Below are positions 35,501 to 48,028 of a DNA stretch of 64,000 bases, in pieces. The stretch covers positions 930,001 to 994,000 of the forward strand of contig LUGG01000002.1 of assembly GCA_001683735.1 (NCBI GenBank). Direction: 5' to 3'. The notes beneath the pieces are model-generated. The model searched no databases and was not told the origin of the DNA. It was given only the letters and a program-made list of their open reading frames with translations. The stretch is from Grifola frondosa. Lineage: Eukaryota > Basidiomycota > Agaricomycetes > Polyporales > Grifolaceae. Every line of letters begins with the position of its first letter. Positions within the stretch are counted from its first letter, which is position 1. Position numbers and translations under genes: made by a program.

Positions 35501-38500
35501 ATGGACGACTCTGAGAAGCAGAATGGCCGCACCACCACGCACCCCGAGACAGCTACCGGCCCCGCCGGACGCACATTCTGGAACAAGCTACCGCCATGGG
35601 TGACATCCAACTTGCGCTCGCGGAAGTCTTGGAAGATGTTGGTGAGGTGCTGGGCAGCGTCGTGGGTGTGTCTCGTTATCATGCTCCCGAACAAATCGCT
35701 GGCCACCCTAGGCAACACGTATGTGCTGCTATCAGTTGTCACATTCTGTCCCAAACCTAACAATCGGAGAACAGGGCGTTCTTTGCCTTGCTAGTCAGCG
35801 TAATGGTACCACCCAACATGCCAGTTCAGATATTCATCTTTGTGAGTCTCGCTCCCATTCCGTCACCGTAGAGCAGGTCTTCGAACGTTGCAAGGCTCAA
35901 GGCGTCGGTTCATCAATATTGTTCCACTGGTTTGCGATAGCTTGGCTTGGACGATCTGCGACCTTTGACCTACCAATCTATTGATCAATCTGTGTATCAC
36001 GCATGCATCACACTGGGGCGGCCTCTGGTACGCACTGCAGATAGTCTTGTATCATGCTTGCTTGGAAATTTGAACATGCTTGGTGGTGAAGATGCAGTTC
36101 GTTGCAATGATCGAGCATTTCATGGGGCTTGCCAAACGCTGCATGGACTGTTCGTTCGCGTGATGTTCCACAACATTGCATTATTGCCCGTGACAAGTGC
36201 GTGCTAGATGAGATTGGGCTCCAGATGAGATTACCGGTGCATCCTCCTTCTTGATGACCTCAATGACTTGACTTTTTCTCGGCATATGCTTGTCTAACTG
36301 TCAGCATCATGCACCAGACGTTGTCTACGTTGGTCGCAGGCTTGCTTCTAGGCTGGGGAATAGGTTGTGCAGCCATGCGAGGGGCACTCGCAGCTCGTAA
36401 CCAGCTACTCCTCAAAGAAAGTCTGCAGAAGGAGGCCGAAAGGTATGAACACGGTCAAACATTTTTTGGCATTCGTCTATAATATCCCTGTTAGTGCCGC
36501 TGGTCTAGCAAATCCCGATGCTCTATTTCGAGCGGACATATTCCAAGGCAAATTCCTGGACACCCGGTAAATATCTCAGAGTCTGGCGTCTCTCGCTCTG
36601 CTGCTCACAGAGACCAGCTCCACGATAGTGTTTGGCTGTTTTTTTGGACTCGCCATATCTTTTTTCGGTTTAATTAGAGCCTACGTTCCCAAGCTCATGA
36701 TCATGAGCGTGTTCGGCACCATCGCTGTGGATATCTTCTGTGTGAGTTCCTCATCATGTATGTCAGGTGCCGCGTTGACCGACATTTTGTAGAGTTTTGG
36801 TCCCCTGTTCCCCTTCGCCCAATATACGATTCTGAACTCGTTACTTACGTCAGTTGCATGCTATATCGCCATCGCACTCATTTTCATTATTTGCGTATTT
36901 CCGGAGACGATGAACCACTCTTACCTCGATTCTACGTCGGAGTTGATCGGGAAGTTCAAGGGACTGATAGATATGCAGAAGGACGTATTGGCATCTAGTC
37001 CACAGGACCTCTCTCCGGGCTCTCCCTTGGTAATGCGCATACAGGGCGCACGCGCTGCGGTGATCCAGCATTTACATCGGCGTGAGTCTTGCTGTGAACG
37101 AGTCCGAGCACATGGCACTGATGCACCGTACAGTAACTGCGCAGAAGGGGTTCTTGAATCTCGAACTGAGCTGGGGGCGATGGAACGGCGACGACATCAT
37201 CGAGCTCATGGATCCGCTCTTCATTGTTGCGAGCCGGATTTGTACGCATTCTCACTGATTCAAGGGCAGAAATGCTTATACTCGTTTTCTCAGCTGCTTT
37301 GAACAGCTTCGCGAAGCTGCTGGGTCATCCGCTCTCTATGAATACGGATGGTCTCCCGCATACAGACACAGATTCGTCGACGGGCACGGCGTCTGGCAGT
37401 GCAGGCGATACGCTTCTTCTCCGGCAGTTTCGCGAGCACAGTCATACCGCGGAGGCGGAATTCAGTGTGCGCATTGTTGATGTTCTGCCTGTGATAGAAG
37501 AGGCGACGCTCGAGCTGCGCGAAGCGTGCTCGGCCGCGCTCGCGGCGACGCAGGCGCTGGTTGTATGTGTGAACACGAAGCGATACAAGCGCGGGGGCAC
37601 GGAAGCGGAGCAGCACTTGCAGGACGTCGAGGAGGCGAGCGCGAACCTCCGCCACGCGATGGAGGCATTCAAGCAAGAGAAGCGTCTGTTGCTCCTTGAA
37701 CCATTCCAAAGTGTGTTTGCCGCCGCCGACACGATGAAGATGCCCCCGATGCGCTCGTTATACGCTGCGTACGTGTTCGCGGCGAACTTGATGACTATCG
37801 GTAGTGGAATCTTGGTGCTCTCTGATGCGATCTCGACGACGGCTCGGAGGCGCACGCACACGCGCCTGTGGCTTCCGAAGGGCCTGCGCGCGATCGGGAA
37901 GCTACTGAGGTCTCGAGGACAGTCAGGTGATAGGGCGGTGGGAGAGGAGACGATGCCGGAGGAGGGCGGCGAGAGCGAGCGGGAAGAGCAGTCATATAGT
38001 AAGTACTTTGGCCCATATCACAGCTATAGCTAAACACGCACAACATTAGAACGAGATCCTGATAGTCGACCACCAACAAATGTCATGCAACGGTTGGCGT
38101 CCTTCGTACACAAGGCGCTGCTGTGGTGCAGAACGCCGGAAGCATTGGTATGTTTCTGGAAGTGTGTACGAAGAGTATGCGGATGCTCATCTTTTCTGCC
38201 AGTTTACGTTCAAATATGTTATTGTCAGCATTGCACTCTGGATTCCTAGCGTAGTCAGAACTAGTGCTCGTGAGTAAATGACGACCAAAATTTTCATTCT
38301 GTTCAAGATTAGTAACGTCGTATATAGATTTTGTCTATGCGGAGCGGGGAGTCTGGTATGAATGGTTCCACAGTTGAATTGCGCGAGGTTAACTTCTTAT
38401 AATCCTTCAGGGCCTTGATCATGGCACAAACTACTCTGAACATTTATGCGTCGGATCAGATCTTCAAGTACGAATTCGTTATTTCATTGATAGATATTCT

Positions 38501-39934
38501 AAGCGCTTCCTGCCCAGTTACGTGATGCGAATTGGAGGTACGTTCGTAGGGGCTGTCGTCAGCATGCTGTGCTGGTATATTGGTAGGATGATGCATCCTG
38601 CTTTGGTCGAAGTGCCTCTAATCAGTGTATATTCATAGGAGCTGGACATGGCACTGGAAACCCATATGGACTGGCAACTATTACTGCTGTGATTCTTTTG
38701 CCTCTTATGTTCCTCCGAATTTTCGCACCTCCTGAATATTTAATTGGCATTCTCCTGAGCGGGGTGGGCTTTGTTTACAACTCTTTTCACTGGTCTACTC
38801 CTCTAATGCTAGATGGAACTTAGGCAACATTTGCGCTTATCGTCGGATACTCGTGGATAGATGGCAACCTTCCCGGGATATTCGGGAGTGTTGGCTTCGG
38901 CTGGTCAGTAGCTTGGAGAAGATGGGTGCTGGTCATGATTGGTATGGAACAGCCATGTGTGACCTATTTATTGGTAATATTTCTCATCCACACGACAGGT
39001 TGCGCGGCTTCTTTCATTATGATGTTGTTGCCGGCCACATCTGGTCGCAAGGCCGTCCGACTCCGGAACGCCACCACTATCGCTGGACTTTCGTACCTCT
39101 ATTCTCATCTTATGTCAATCTGGTTGGACAAAGAGCTCAGCCCTTCAGACGATCCAAAGAATAAGCCGCAATGGATCGTTCATTTTCGGGAGAGATCCAT
39201 CGGCGTCGCCGAGCAGATCCAGGACCTGAAAGTGCGTACGGTCATGTCCAAGTGGGAAGGGAGCATACGTGGTACTTGGGCTTTTGAAGAGTACAACAAC
39301 CTGGCGACAGTGCAGTCCGATATTCTAGCCAGTTTGACATTGGTGCGATTCTCCTTTCATACTTTTGAGTTGTGACTGAAAGATGCCTTAGCTTGGCGGT
39401 TCCTTGATTCAGCTCGATCCCGAGCTTCGTGTTGCTTTCCATCCACATACATCCGTCTTAAACCCTCACTTCGTACGTGTTCCTTGGGTTGCTTAGAGAC
39501 TCAGTCTGATCGTGTTCTAGATTAGCGATGTTATTTCCATTTTCTTTCTTGTGTCGCAGTCCCTTCGCACAGGCGAGCCGTTGCACCAAGCTCAATATCA
39601 AAACCTCTCAGATAGATTGCACTATCACGGCGAGATGGCGAATTCGGCTTCGAAGGGCTCGACCACCGGTCCGCGAAGTCTCGCTCGTCAAGAACATTTG
39701 CGCTCGATAACAAGCTATGAGTACATGTTCTACGCGACAGCGGTCGTTGCTGTGTTGCAAATGGCACAAGTGAGTTGGTTTATCAGTGAGGCTACTCATG
39801 CAAAGTTAACGTGGGCCGGACTTCAGGGGTTGAATGAGTTGCGTAAAATCACGGCGGAACTGTGCGGGGAAGTTCCTTTGCATGGGTTTGAACGATGGAG
39901 GGACGAGTACGATCGCCTACATGTTTTGGTCTAA
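35501..39934 (+). CDS. FUSC/ArAE-type multi-pass membrane protein (DUF2421-like)
   Basis: This is a large fungal protein built like the aromatic-acid-exporter (FUSC) superfamily: an N-terminal six-helix block, a long cytosolic middle, a second six-helix block, and a C-terminal DUF2421-like domain. The first block begins PPWVTSNLRSRKSWKMLVR and LVIMLPNKSLATLGNTAFF. The middle contains QEKRLLLLEPFQSVFAAADT and helical segments with many Glu and Ala. The second block opens FTFKYVIVSIALWIPSVV and includes RGVWALIMAQTTLNIYASDQ and VGAVVSMLCWYIGAGHGTGN. The tail shows RERSIGVAEQIQDLKV and ends YDRLHVLV. About ten short introns interrupt it; I did not resolve every boundary. Substrates in fungi are not established. 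Export of organic acids or brefeldin-type sensitivity are only family-level suggestions. Confidence 0.82.
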
Positions 39935-40403
39935 TCCACCCGAACTTCGTCCGGCATTAGTATTCGCTCGTTTGCGTTTTCTTCCGGTCTAATCTCCCAT
40001 CTCCATGATATGCAATAATGGAGTGTTTGCGTGAGTGTGGAAAAAATATCTCGCTTGTCAAGTAATGCATTGATTTCGTCTTCGATGACCGTCTGTTTGG
40101 AGCTTTTTGCTGCGTGCACGCTGTGTATCACTACGTGCAGTGGTATGTAGTATGCCACTCCCGTACAGGCCAACTACCAGTAGGTCTCAACACACGGATG
40201 TCTCTGACCTGTTTGTGACTACTCATCTGCAGCGATATTGATATGTAATGTACGTATCTTAATTCCAACTTCTTCGCCGAGGTTACTAATACTGTAATCC
40301 AGTGACAAGAATAGTCGTTACACCAGAGATGAGACTTCGAAGTCATGCAGTAAATAAGGACATCAAATGTCAACACCTGTCACCTGCTGCGATTCAACGC
40401 ATA
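39935..40403. other. 3' flank and edge of duplicated segment
   Basis: Follows the FUSC-type gene. A minus-strand frame ending at 39931 (VIEDEINALLDKRDIFSTL) has fairly protein-like composition, but it overlaps the 3' end of the plus-strand gene and has no recognisable relatives. The duplicated HNH-ADH segment begins at or just before 40404. Confidence 0.35.
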
Positions 40404-40480
40404 CGTTAGAAGTGGAACTCGCAAATTTGGTATTCGAGTATCGGGTCGCTCAAGATGCGATAAAGGCGGTGTACATTCAC
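40404..40480 (+). pseudogene. HNH gene 3' fragment (inverted duplicate)
   Basis: The frame LEVELANLVFEYRVAQDAI matches the C-terminus of the intact HNH gene at about 24165-24089 (LEMELANRLFEHRVAQDAM). The original stop codon is mutated (GCGATAAAG replacing GCGATGTAG), so the frame runs on. Only the 3' end is recognisable. It marks the start of an inverted segmental duplicate. Confidence 0.75.
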
Positions 40481-40983
40481 ACATGGTATGGTAATGATAT
40501 CTTATGTATCTCCTTCCATGGTCATCGAGGAGCAAATTATCGTGGCCGATGAGGAGTATGTTGGCTGCATCTTCGTACACCTCCAATGCAAATCGTCAGC
40601 CCATTGAAATCGACGGTCCATTTTGCTGAACTATCGCGCTATGAGTATATTTTGTATCCTTGCTGCCGAAATGCATACGCGTCCAGTCTCAAATGCCCCT
40701 TTCTTCTTTTGCATTGCTGACTGTGACAGACACGGTGCGTCAATCATTAAGAAAGAGCCACTAGATGCGTATGTGCGATCTGCGTGTCTAATGGTTTCTT
40801 CCTTAACATGCACCCAATAGCTGTCATACACGCATCCTATAGTATGCTCTTTAGTTGCTAAGCGCGGAGGTACTCACTCAGTTCAACCACGCTTAACCTT
40901 GATAGGATGAGCAATCAATCGAGCATATGTGTAAGCCTTTCTTTCCCAAGTGCTTCCGCTTGCGCCACGGGCTCTGGGCGTGA
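40481..40983. other. Duplicated HNH-ADH intergenic sequence
   Basis: This is about 504 bp long, against about 516 bp in the intact locus. Short matches survive at both ends: GATATCTT at about 40496, and GACACTGCTCATGTTTATAGG just before 41020. The middle has diverged. Confidence 0.6.
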
Positions 40984-41280
40984 ATGGCACGCCAGAAGAC
41001 ACTGCTCATGTTTATAGGACGGGCCTCAGCCACCGCTCCGAAGAGCATCGTTAGCCTACCTGGCCACGTTGAGTCCACCTATGCACCACATCCTGCCTCC
41101 TACACGCCTTATGCATTTGTCGGGAAAGGAGGAAAGCTCCAGAAAATTTGTGTCCTGTGGAAAGACTCCCAAGCCGGTGAAATTGTCCTCAAGGTGCTCG
41201 ACTGCTGCATCTGTGCCGGGTTAGTGCTTCCAAAGGCCCATCGTAGCTCGGCGCGGTCTAGGGCCGTGATAATTCCTTGA
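40984..41280 (+). pseudogene. Alcohol dehydrogenase copy with internal deletion
   Basis: The first exon of the alcohol dehydrogenase is recognisable (APHPASYTPYAF, GKLQKICVLWKDSQAGEIVL against APHPASYTAYAF, GKLQKIDVQWKDPQAGEIVV). It runs into the first 20 or so bases of intron 1 (GTTAGTGCTTCCAAAGG) and then jumps directly into the last codons of exon 6 (RSSARSRAVIIP). About 1.1 kb is missing. Because intron sequence is retained, this is a genomic duplicate that later lost its middle, not a retrocopy. The cofactor and zinc-lobe regions are gone, so it cannot make an enzyme. CVC is CIC in this copy. Confidence 0.85.
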
Positions 41281-41693
41281 ATTGTTCGTAACGGCGCCAT
41301 TACTTCGATCATCGTGCCACGTGCACATTCGCATCCACATCGCGACTGATCGCAACGTCGACGATGTCTTTGGCTGCACACATAAGTCGGAGAGATGTAC
41401 GGATAGCGTGATTCTCACAGCTATGAAGGTCGAAATTTGAATTGGCAGTGAGCATGGGGGAAACACAAAGGAGCCGGAATTTATGAGTCACGTGGTCGCG
41501 CTTGAACGCGTGTTCTTCTTTAGTGAGACTTTAACCTTCCGTTTGAACCCAGTAACAAGTACATACGGCTTCGTAGCGGACGAAACACTTTCAGAAGGTA
41601 TGAGTGAGCAATTGAATGGTCAGGATACTGACTGCATGGCTCTCTTCACAGAAATAGAGCAATTGCGCAAAATAATTCTAACCGGACGTGCCA
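41281..41693 (-). repeat. Dispersed 0.4-kb repeat, copy 2 (inverted)
   Basis: This is the reverse complement of 4878-5285, joined a few bases after the stop codon of the ADH fragment (CCTTGAATT, then GTTCGTAACGG). Differences are scattered substitutions (for example SNFDLHS here, SNFELHS in copy 1), so the copies are closely related. Just beyond it lies the FunK1 promoter. Confidence 0.8.
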
Positions 41694-41826
41694 CGCCTGC
41701 GCCACTTCACTAAAACTTAAGCGACATCCTCACCACTTTGACCCTGGCCACTTGTGGCTCCCGTCATACATATATAATTGGTGTCGTGACCTAATGTGAG
41801 CCACCTCACCTTTCCTCTTCCTCGCC

Positions 41827-43339
41827 ATGGATTCCTCACGAGCAGATGACGAATTTGCAGCCCAGCAACTTCAAGCCGCTCCAAATTATATACGAGGAGG
41901 CACGCCCCTCAAGATCTGCATGCCGACATTATACAAATCACCATCTGACCACCCACCTCATCCACGATGCATGATTCAACGTCGACAACTGGCGTATGAC
42001 ATGAGTGGCAAATGGGCGAAGATGACCACCGAGCTCTTCTTGGCGGCCATGCCAGTTCGATGCGAGAGGACGATGAGGCGACACCCCAAATGGACCAATA
42101 TGTTCAGCAAAATTCCCAAAACTGTGGTGCCCGAAGTTGAGTTGTATCCGGTCATGGTAAGTGCCGCTCCCATGCTTATTCCCATTTATTGGTCACTGAT
42201 ATTGTATGCAGTCGATGCTCTCACAGAACGAAAGGCTTGTCCGGGATATGTATTCAAACAGTGCGACACAAAGCCTGATCTGGACGACCCAGACTGCAAC
42301 AAGGTGGATCTCGCAATGTACAAGTCCGACGAGGCGCCCAAGGACGGCCGACCCCATTGGGCTTGACAGCGCATCTGGATTGAGTTGAAGAAGGATGGCA
42401 ATGATGACGACCCGTGGAGCGACGACAAGGACAGCGCATTTGAAGTCGATGCTGAGAACAAGGCCAAAATTCGAGGACAGCTCATCGCGTATGCAGAGAT
42501 GGCCATGAATCAACAGCAATGTACGCACCTCTATTCCGTGTTGGTAATGCACCACTTTGTGCGGCTTATCCGGTGGGACCGCTCTGGTGCGGTCGTCTCT
42601 GAAAAGTTCGACCTCAAGAAGCATCCCGAGACTCTCGGCATGTTCTTCTGGCAGTTTGCACATGCAACGGACGAGGGACAAGGATATGACCCGTCTGCAG
42701 AACTTCTGGGGCCTCGTACAAAGTTTTACCGGCTAATGGACAAGATGGCGGAGACAGAGCTAGATTACCCTTTTGATTACATCCAGGAGTTGTTCGACAA
42801 ATCGCTCACTGACAACTGGCCTTGGTACAACCTAACTGTCGAAGACGAGGAGAAAGGGACTCATTACTATTTGGTCGGGAAGCCGCTGAGTGTTGCACCT
42901 GGTCCAGTCGGTCGTGGAACTCGGAGCTATATCGCATGGAATGTAGAGGAAGCGAAGTTCGTGCACCTCAAGGCCAGTGGCGGTAGTCTCTGATCTTACG
43001 GATGAGGATGGAGCTCCACAAGGGGCGAACGAACAGCGCACGAACAATGTGGGCCAGGATGAAAAGCTCCAACCCGAGGAGCAAATCAGGACCAGGATGA
43101 GGAGCATGACCAGGAACACGACAAAGATCACAACGAGGACGAGGATCAGGATGAAGAGAAGCGCTCTGATAAAGAGCCCAACGAGGCGCAGGAAGAAAGA
43201 GCGGACGCCAACGGACGATGGGCACCCATTGGGAATGCGCAAGCTTCACTTGGAGGGGGAAATCTTGGCCTACCTGAATCACTGCAAGGTCCGAAACGTT
43301 CCCACCCTAGTTTGCCACGGAGATGTGGGTACACAACAT
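41827..43339 (+). pseudogene. FunK1 kinase, N-terminal half (split by element A)
   Basis: This is the 5' half of a fungal FunK1 protein kinase (Pkinase_fungal, PF17667), a family expanded in mushrooms. A TATA box (CATATATAA, about 41770) precedes the ATG. Landmarks: PGYVFKQCDTKPDLDDPDCN, KDGRPHW, KIRGQLIAYAEMAMNQQQ, FVRLIRWDRSGAVVSEKFD, an acidic Asp/Glu-rich linker, then EGEILAYLNHCKVRNVPTLV and CHGDVG. There is an in-frame TGA at 42364-42366 between PHWA and QRIWIELKK. One-base breaks also occur near 42210, 42975 and 43010-43150. The coding sequence stops abruptly at 43339, exactly where element A starts, and resumes at 58634 in the same frame: TQH joins EITVTQDIW. Confidence 0.85.
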
Positions 43340-43624
43340 CAGCAAAAGTGTCGAACTATTGGCTGACTTGCCAAGTCGCGGCCACAACTGCAAGGGAATT
43401 GCCGGGGAGGCGCGCGCTTGCCTAACTAGGTAAGTCCTTTGACATAGAGGTAGTATTTTGCCTAGCTTTGGAAGCATTTGCCATGTAGATAGCAGTTTGG
43501 AAATATATATATATTATTACCAGCCAGATCAAATTTGAATATGTATACAATCAATTGTCTGTTGGGCAGTAGTGCACGCGCTCAAGTCTGAATTCGATTG
43601 ACATGAAAACATAAGTCTGATACT

Positions 43625-46600
43625 TTACAGTCGCGCAAAGCCTTCCGTGCCGTACTCATCCTCTTGCCCATCGTCCTCGCCATTTTCCTCCCCATCTTCC
43701 ACATCCGACCTGCACTTATCCTCGTCCTCATCGCTGTTGCCGTCCTCACCATCGTCGGCATCCTCATCCGTAGGCGGCTCGCTGTCCGCGTCTTCATCCG
43801 TCTCGCCGTCCGCATCATCTTCATCCGCATCGGCATCCACATCTTCATCCGACGCGTCACTTCCCTTATCTTCTGTGTCGCCATCTGCATCTTCATCGGC
43901 ATCGGCATCCTCATCTCCCTCACTCTCCGAATTTTCGAGGACTGAAGCAATGTGATCGGAAGGTGGATGGATATTGAGGCCCATGCCTTTGTGGCCGACC
44001 CCACCACCATGGAACCGCATGAACATGTCGCGGTCTACAAACCTGGTGGAGTAGAATTAGAATATCATTAGAATAAAATGACTGTGGCCCGGATTACTTA
44101 CATATTCACGTAGTAATAGATCCAGTCCGACTTCGCTTGATTTGCTGAGCGCGATAGAGTGCGGAAGGGGTTCCTCGGCGCAACCGTGAGCAAACGCAGG
44201 AATGAGGTGGACTCCGCGAATCACGTCCGCAGGATCCACAAATCCAAAAGGGTCCAGGTCATCGACGTCCACGAATCCTATGCGAGGGAGGCGACGCGAT
44301 GAGAAGCCGCCGGGTGCTGTGAAATCGCGTCCGAACCATCGCACCCAGAGGAAATGCATTCTTTCCTCGGTTTCCACTCCTGATTGAGGGTGCATGAAGC
44401 ACGCGTTGACATGGAAAATCCCAATCACACGCGCATACCAGAATGGATGCGCGGCGACGCCATCTTGTTCCTCCTCGTTGGCAAGAAGCATGATATCGGC
44501 ATGCGTGCGGGGGTTGATCAAGTCTTGGTCGCACCGCAAATCATATGTTGTGTAGTTGATCTGCACCACGCGATGGCGGTAGATCCGATTCTTGGAAAAC
44601 CTGAGATTGTTCCGGGTATCACTGGAGAAGCTGTCGTCAAGCGGGGGTCCCATGAGCCATCGCAGCAAATGGTTCTTCAACCGAGGGATAAATGCCTTGT
44701 GAATAGATGTTAGCATTCAGAAATATAGTGACGAGTGAAAATTTTACCTTGAAAGCCGGATCCGCCTTGTTTTTGGGGATCCAAGAGGCTATATCCTCAT
44801 ACACGCGCTGTGAATCCGAGATATGATAACGATCTTGTGGAGAGCTGAAGGGAAGCTGGTCTTCAGGGTTGATGTCGTCGTCCGAGTCGCCTAAGTCCTT
44901 GTCCGCCAATGAGCTCTGAGCATCAAGTTGTTCTGTGGCCCTCGTCTGCACTTCGTCCACCCTTGATTTGATGCGACGCAATATTGCTGCACGCCGCTGG
45001 TGCTTTGCGATCTGTGAGGCAAAGCCGTTCTTGTTGGTGCGTATGTAATAGCGCTTGACATGCCGATGCTCTAGTTTGCCCTGGACCACCAAGGTTAATT
45101 AATTGCATCCGTTATCGAAAGGAACACTTACTATCTGGGTTGTGTAGTTGTCCGTCGTGCCGAACATCCGTACGCAGTTGGGATAATCAGCGAGAGCGTG
45201 ATACTTGTACGTCTCTAAGTTTAATTGTTTGATCTTGGGCCCGCCGGGGCTTTGCATTTCACAGCGGCTTTACTTGGAGTACTCTTGTTCGCGAGTGCGG
45301 CTGTTCGACGCCCACGGGCAGCTTCTTCTTTGGGAAGTTCACGGGTAATGTATTTCTTGCACGTCGTTTTCTTGAATCGGCGAACAGCGCTGCTGAGGGT
45401 GAGTACGGCGTTGTCGAAGGATGTCAAGGTAATGTCCATGTGTAATTGCAGCTTGGCAAGTCCATGCCATAAGGTGAGTTCGAAGAGAAGTGATGTGATT
45501 GCGGCGTTGTCCGCGCGGGGCAGCAGATCCTCAAACACGGGTAATACACACTGTAGTATGTGTCTGTAAATATCGGTGGATCGGGTATTCATGAACGGAG
45601 ACTTGCCTGAAGAATATCTTCATAGTCCCGAGCAGCGAGCTTCTTGAGCGCGGACACGTTGCCGCTGAATCGCCGAATTGTATCCCGTCCAAATGTGGGC
45701 ACAAGGCGAAACCTTGAAAGTGTCAGTGTAATTCTGACAGGATGAATATAATAGGTACATACCGTTTATTCATCTCCTGGATTTTATCCCCCAGCTGCGT
45801 ACAAAATACGAAGAAGGTGTATGAAAATTGATTTCCATACACCCAACTCGAATTCATGCATCAGATCCGGCACAAACATGGAGTAGAAGTTGAATCCATG
45901 TTCAGCAAGGTGGATGGAGAAGGCACTCTACGTGAGCAAAATCATCAGTTCAGTCAGGCTCGTCGCACAGGAATACATACCCTTGTAGGCATCAACGATT
46001 TTGCCGCTAAAACCCTCGTGATAACCATGCTTGTAAGTTTGCATTTCTTCTCGAATATCCATCCGCGTGTCAGGTTGATAACTCGTCGGACCTCCTCGTC
46101 GTCTTCTCGCGTCTTCGCACGTCGATACATATCCGCTGTGGTGCCCATCGCGGAGATTTTGGATTTTGGCATGAGGCAGCGAGGACATGGGCATGTAGAC
46201 ATGTATTTGATACATGCGAGGAGGACTCTGGTGGGCGCAAGCAGTGTCAGAAGGGAAGGATCAAGAAATATATATATTTACTCACTTCTCGGGATAATCT
46301 GCGGAGTATATAAAGAATCGCGGGAAGAGACGGCGAAGAATTCCGTCGCCACACAAGATAATTATACCGTGCACATAGGCGTGCATGAATTTTGGATCTA
46401 GAAGAAGAAGCCAGATGGCCTGCATTAGTTCACGCTTGCAGAATGTCCAAAATGCCGACGTCGCGCTGTCGCCATGTAATTCAGCGTAAATATCTTGAAG
46501 TTCATCTGGTAGCTTGGGGAAGCCTTTAGCAAATGCGTGATAATAAAATAAGCAAAACGGCATACCACAGGTATGTAAGCGAGGTGCTCAGCGGCAAATG

Positions 46601-48028
46601 ACGTTGGTTTTCCGCGGGTATACTTGGACAGATTGCCAAAATATACGTATATTGGCCACAGAGATGCCGTCCCGAAACTTGCGAGGTGAGTCGAATCCGA
46701 CCAAAGCATCACTGGGGCCACCGCGTACTCGAGCGCGGGGTCGTCTCCAGGCTCCCGAGGCAGCGCTTGAATTTCCGCATCCTCTTCGATCATCGCGTTC
46801 GAATTGTAGACTTCGGAATATATTCGAATGGGTGAATCGCACCCAGTCTCCGAGTTGGGCTGCCAGAAGAGGTGGTGAGGGACGAAGTGATATCCACAGG
46901 CAGAGGGGTGCTGGAACGCCGCACATATGACTTCCAGAAGAGGGCGATAGTGAATGCCACGAACTGTGACCAGCGGGGCCGCCGCTTCGTTGAGGTAACT
47001 GTGGCCTTCCTTCGGGAGACGGATCTGAACGGATCCATCCAGCCAGCCATCGTCCGCAGAGAAAGGAGAGCATGTCTTCCCATAGGCGTCAAGGCGCGCG
47101 AGCTCGCAGGTAACACTAAAATTGCGCAAGTGCGCAGGATCAAAATCAGGCTCCTGCATAATGTCGATTATGCTCATTAGGTTGGCCTGCGATTTTGTGT
47201 TTAAATCGTTATACTGCCAATTCATCATGCGGAAGGTGGTGATGTTTTCAAAAGGAGCGAAGGGGGGATGTTCGGATTCAGAGGTGGATGCTGTGGAACC
47301 AGGGTTGGTGCGACTTTGTAGGGGCGCACGCCGAGTGGAACTGATGTGGCTGGAGGTAAGTGTAGGGGCATCGCAGAGCTGGACCAGATCAATTCTTGCA
47401 TCAGGGTCCAGCGGTGGTTGTCTGGTGTAGCATTTGTATAGTCCGAATGAGTTTGGTTTGGTATCGAAGTGCATTGGCGGGTCTTCAGGTGCATTAGCCT
47501 CCTCGGGTGGTGGGGAAACGTGTGGTGTGGGCACATGGGTGGAATGAGGATCCTCTGCGGCATCAGGAGCAATAAAATGCCCTCTTCGTGGACGCGGGCG
47601 GGCGGGCCTGTTTATATGCGCAGCAAGACCGCCGACAGAAGTTGGCAAAAAGTCTTGCAATGCTTTGGGAAATATGCGCCTGCAACCAGCGCGGCTAACT
47701 GTGGCAGGATCTACAGGTACGTCCTGCTGAATGTCAAGCTCAGGCTCGACATCCAGACACTAAATCATATATAATAATTAGAGACGCCCCCAAAAAACCA
47801 TAGATAAGAACACACCTCATTATGGACTTCTATAGCATCATTTATATCATCATCCTCATCCGTTCGTCGCAATTTAGCTGCTCTGGAGTTGTCTGCGTCC
47901 GCCTGGCGTTTTCGGTGCAACTTAAATGTATTTGACGTGAAGTTGCGAGATCCCTTGCATGTCTTGCTGTGAACTCTGAGTGCCTTGGTTGTCTTGAACT
48001 TTTCAGAGCATCCTAGACAGCCGACCAT
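43625..48028 (-). CDS. Plavaka-family transposase of element A
   Basis: This multi-exon transposase gene belongs to the Plavaka clade of fungal CACTA-like elements. The N-terminus MVGCLGC...H...C (residues 4-24) is a C2HC-type zinc finger, probably binding DNA. Conserved blocks follow in order: NITTFRMMNWQYNDLNTKSQ, LRNFSVTCELARLDAYGK, YHFVPHHLFWQPNSE, VMLWSDSTHLASFGTASLWP (the region of the catalytic core), RRLFPRFFIYSADYPEK, ACPRCLMPKSKI-like text, MHEFELGVW-type text, GELEHRHVKRYYIRTNKN, IYRHRVVQINYTTYDLRCDQ, WYARVIGIFHVNACF, and DMFMRFHGGGVGHKG. The tail is a long Asp/Glu/Ala-rich stretch ending YGTEGFARL. Around ten introns are needed; I did not map all of them, so activity cannot be judged. 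The 3' end lies 285 bp inside the element's left terminus. Confidence 0.8.

Noticed and set aside
39931..40173. An 80-codon minus-strand frame with a helical-looking segment (VIEDEINALLDKRDIFSTL)
   Set aside because: It overlaps the 3' end of the FUSC-type gene, has no recognisable relatives and no promoter feature.
40984..41280. ADH fragment as a processed retrocopy
   Set aside because: It contains the start of intron 1 and is preceded by duplicated upstream sequence, so it came from genomic DNA.
43664..43955. Plus-strand hydrophobic or serine-rich frames of about 100 codons
   Set aside because: They are the antisense of the Asp/Glu/Ala-rich tail of the element A transposase, where GA-rich codons read as Ser/Ile/Leu on the other strand.
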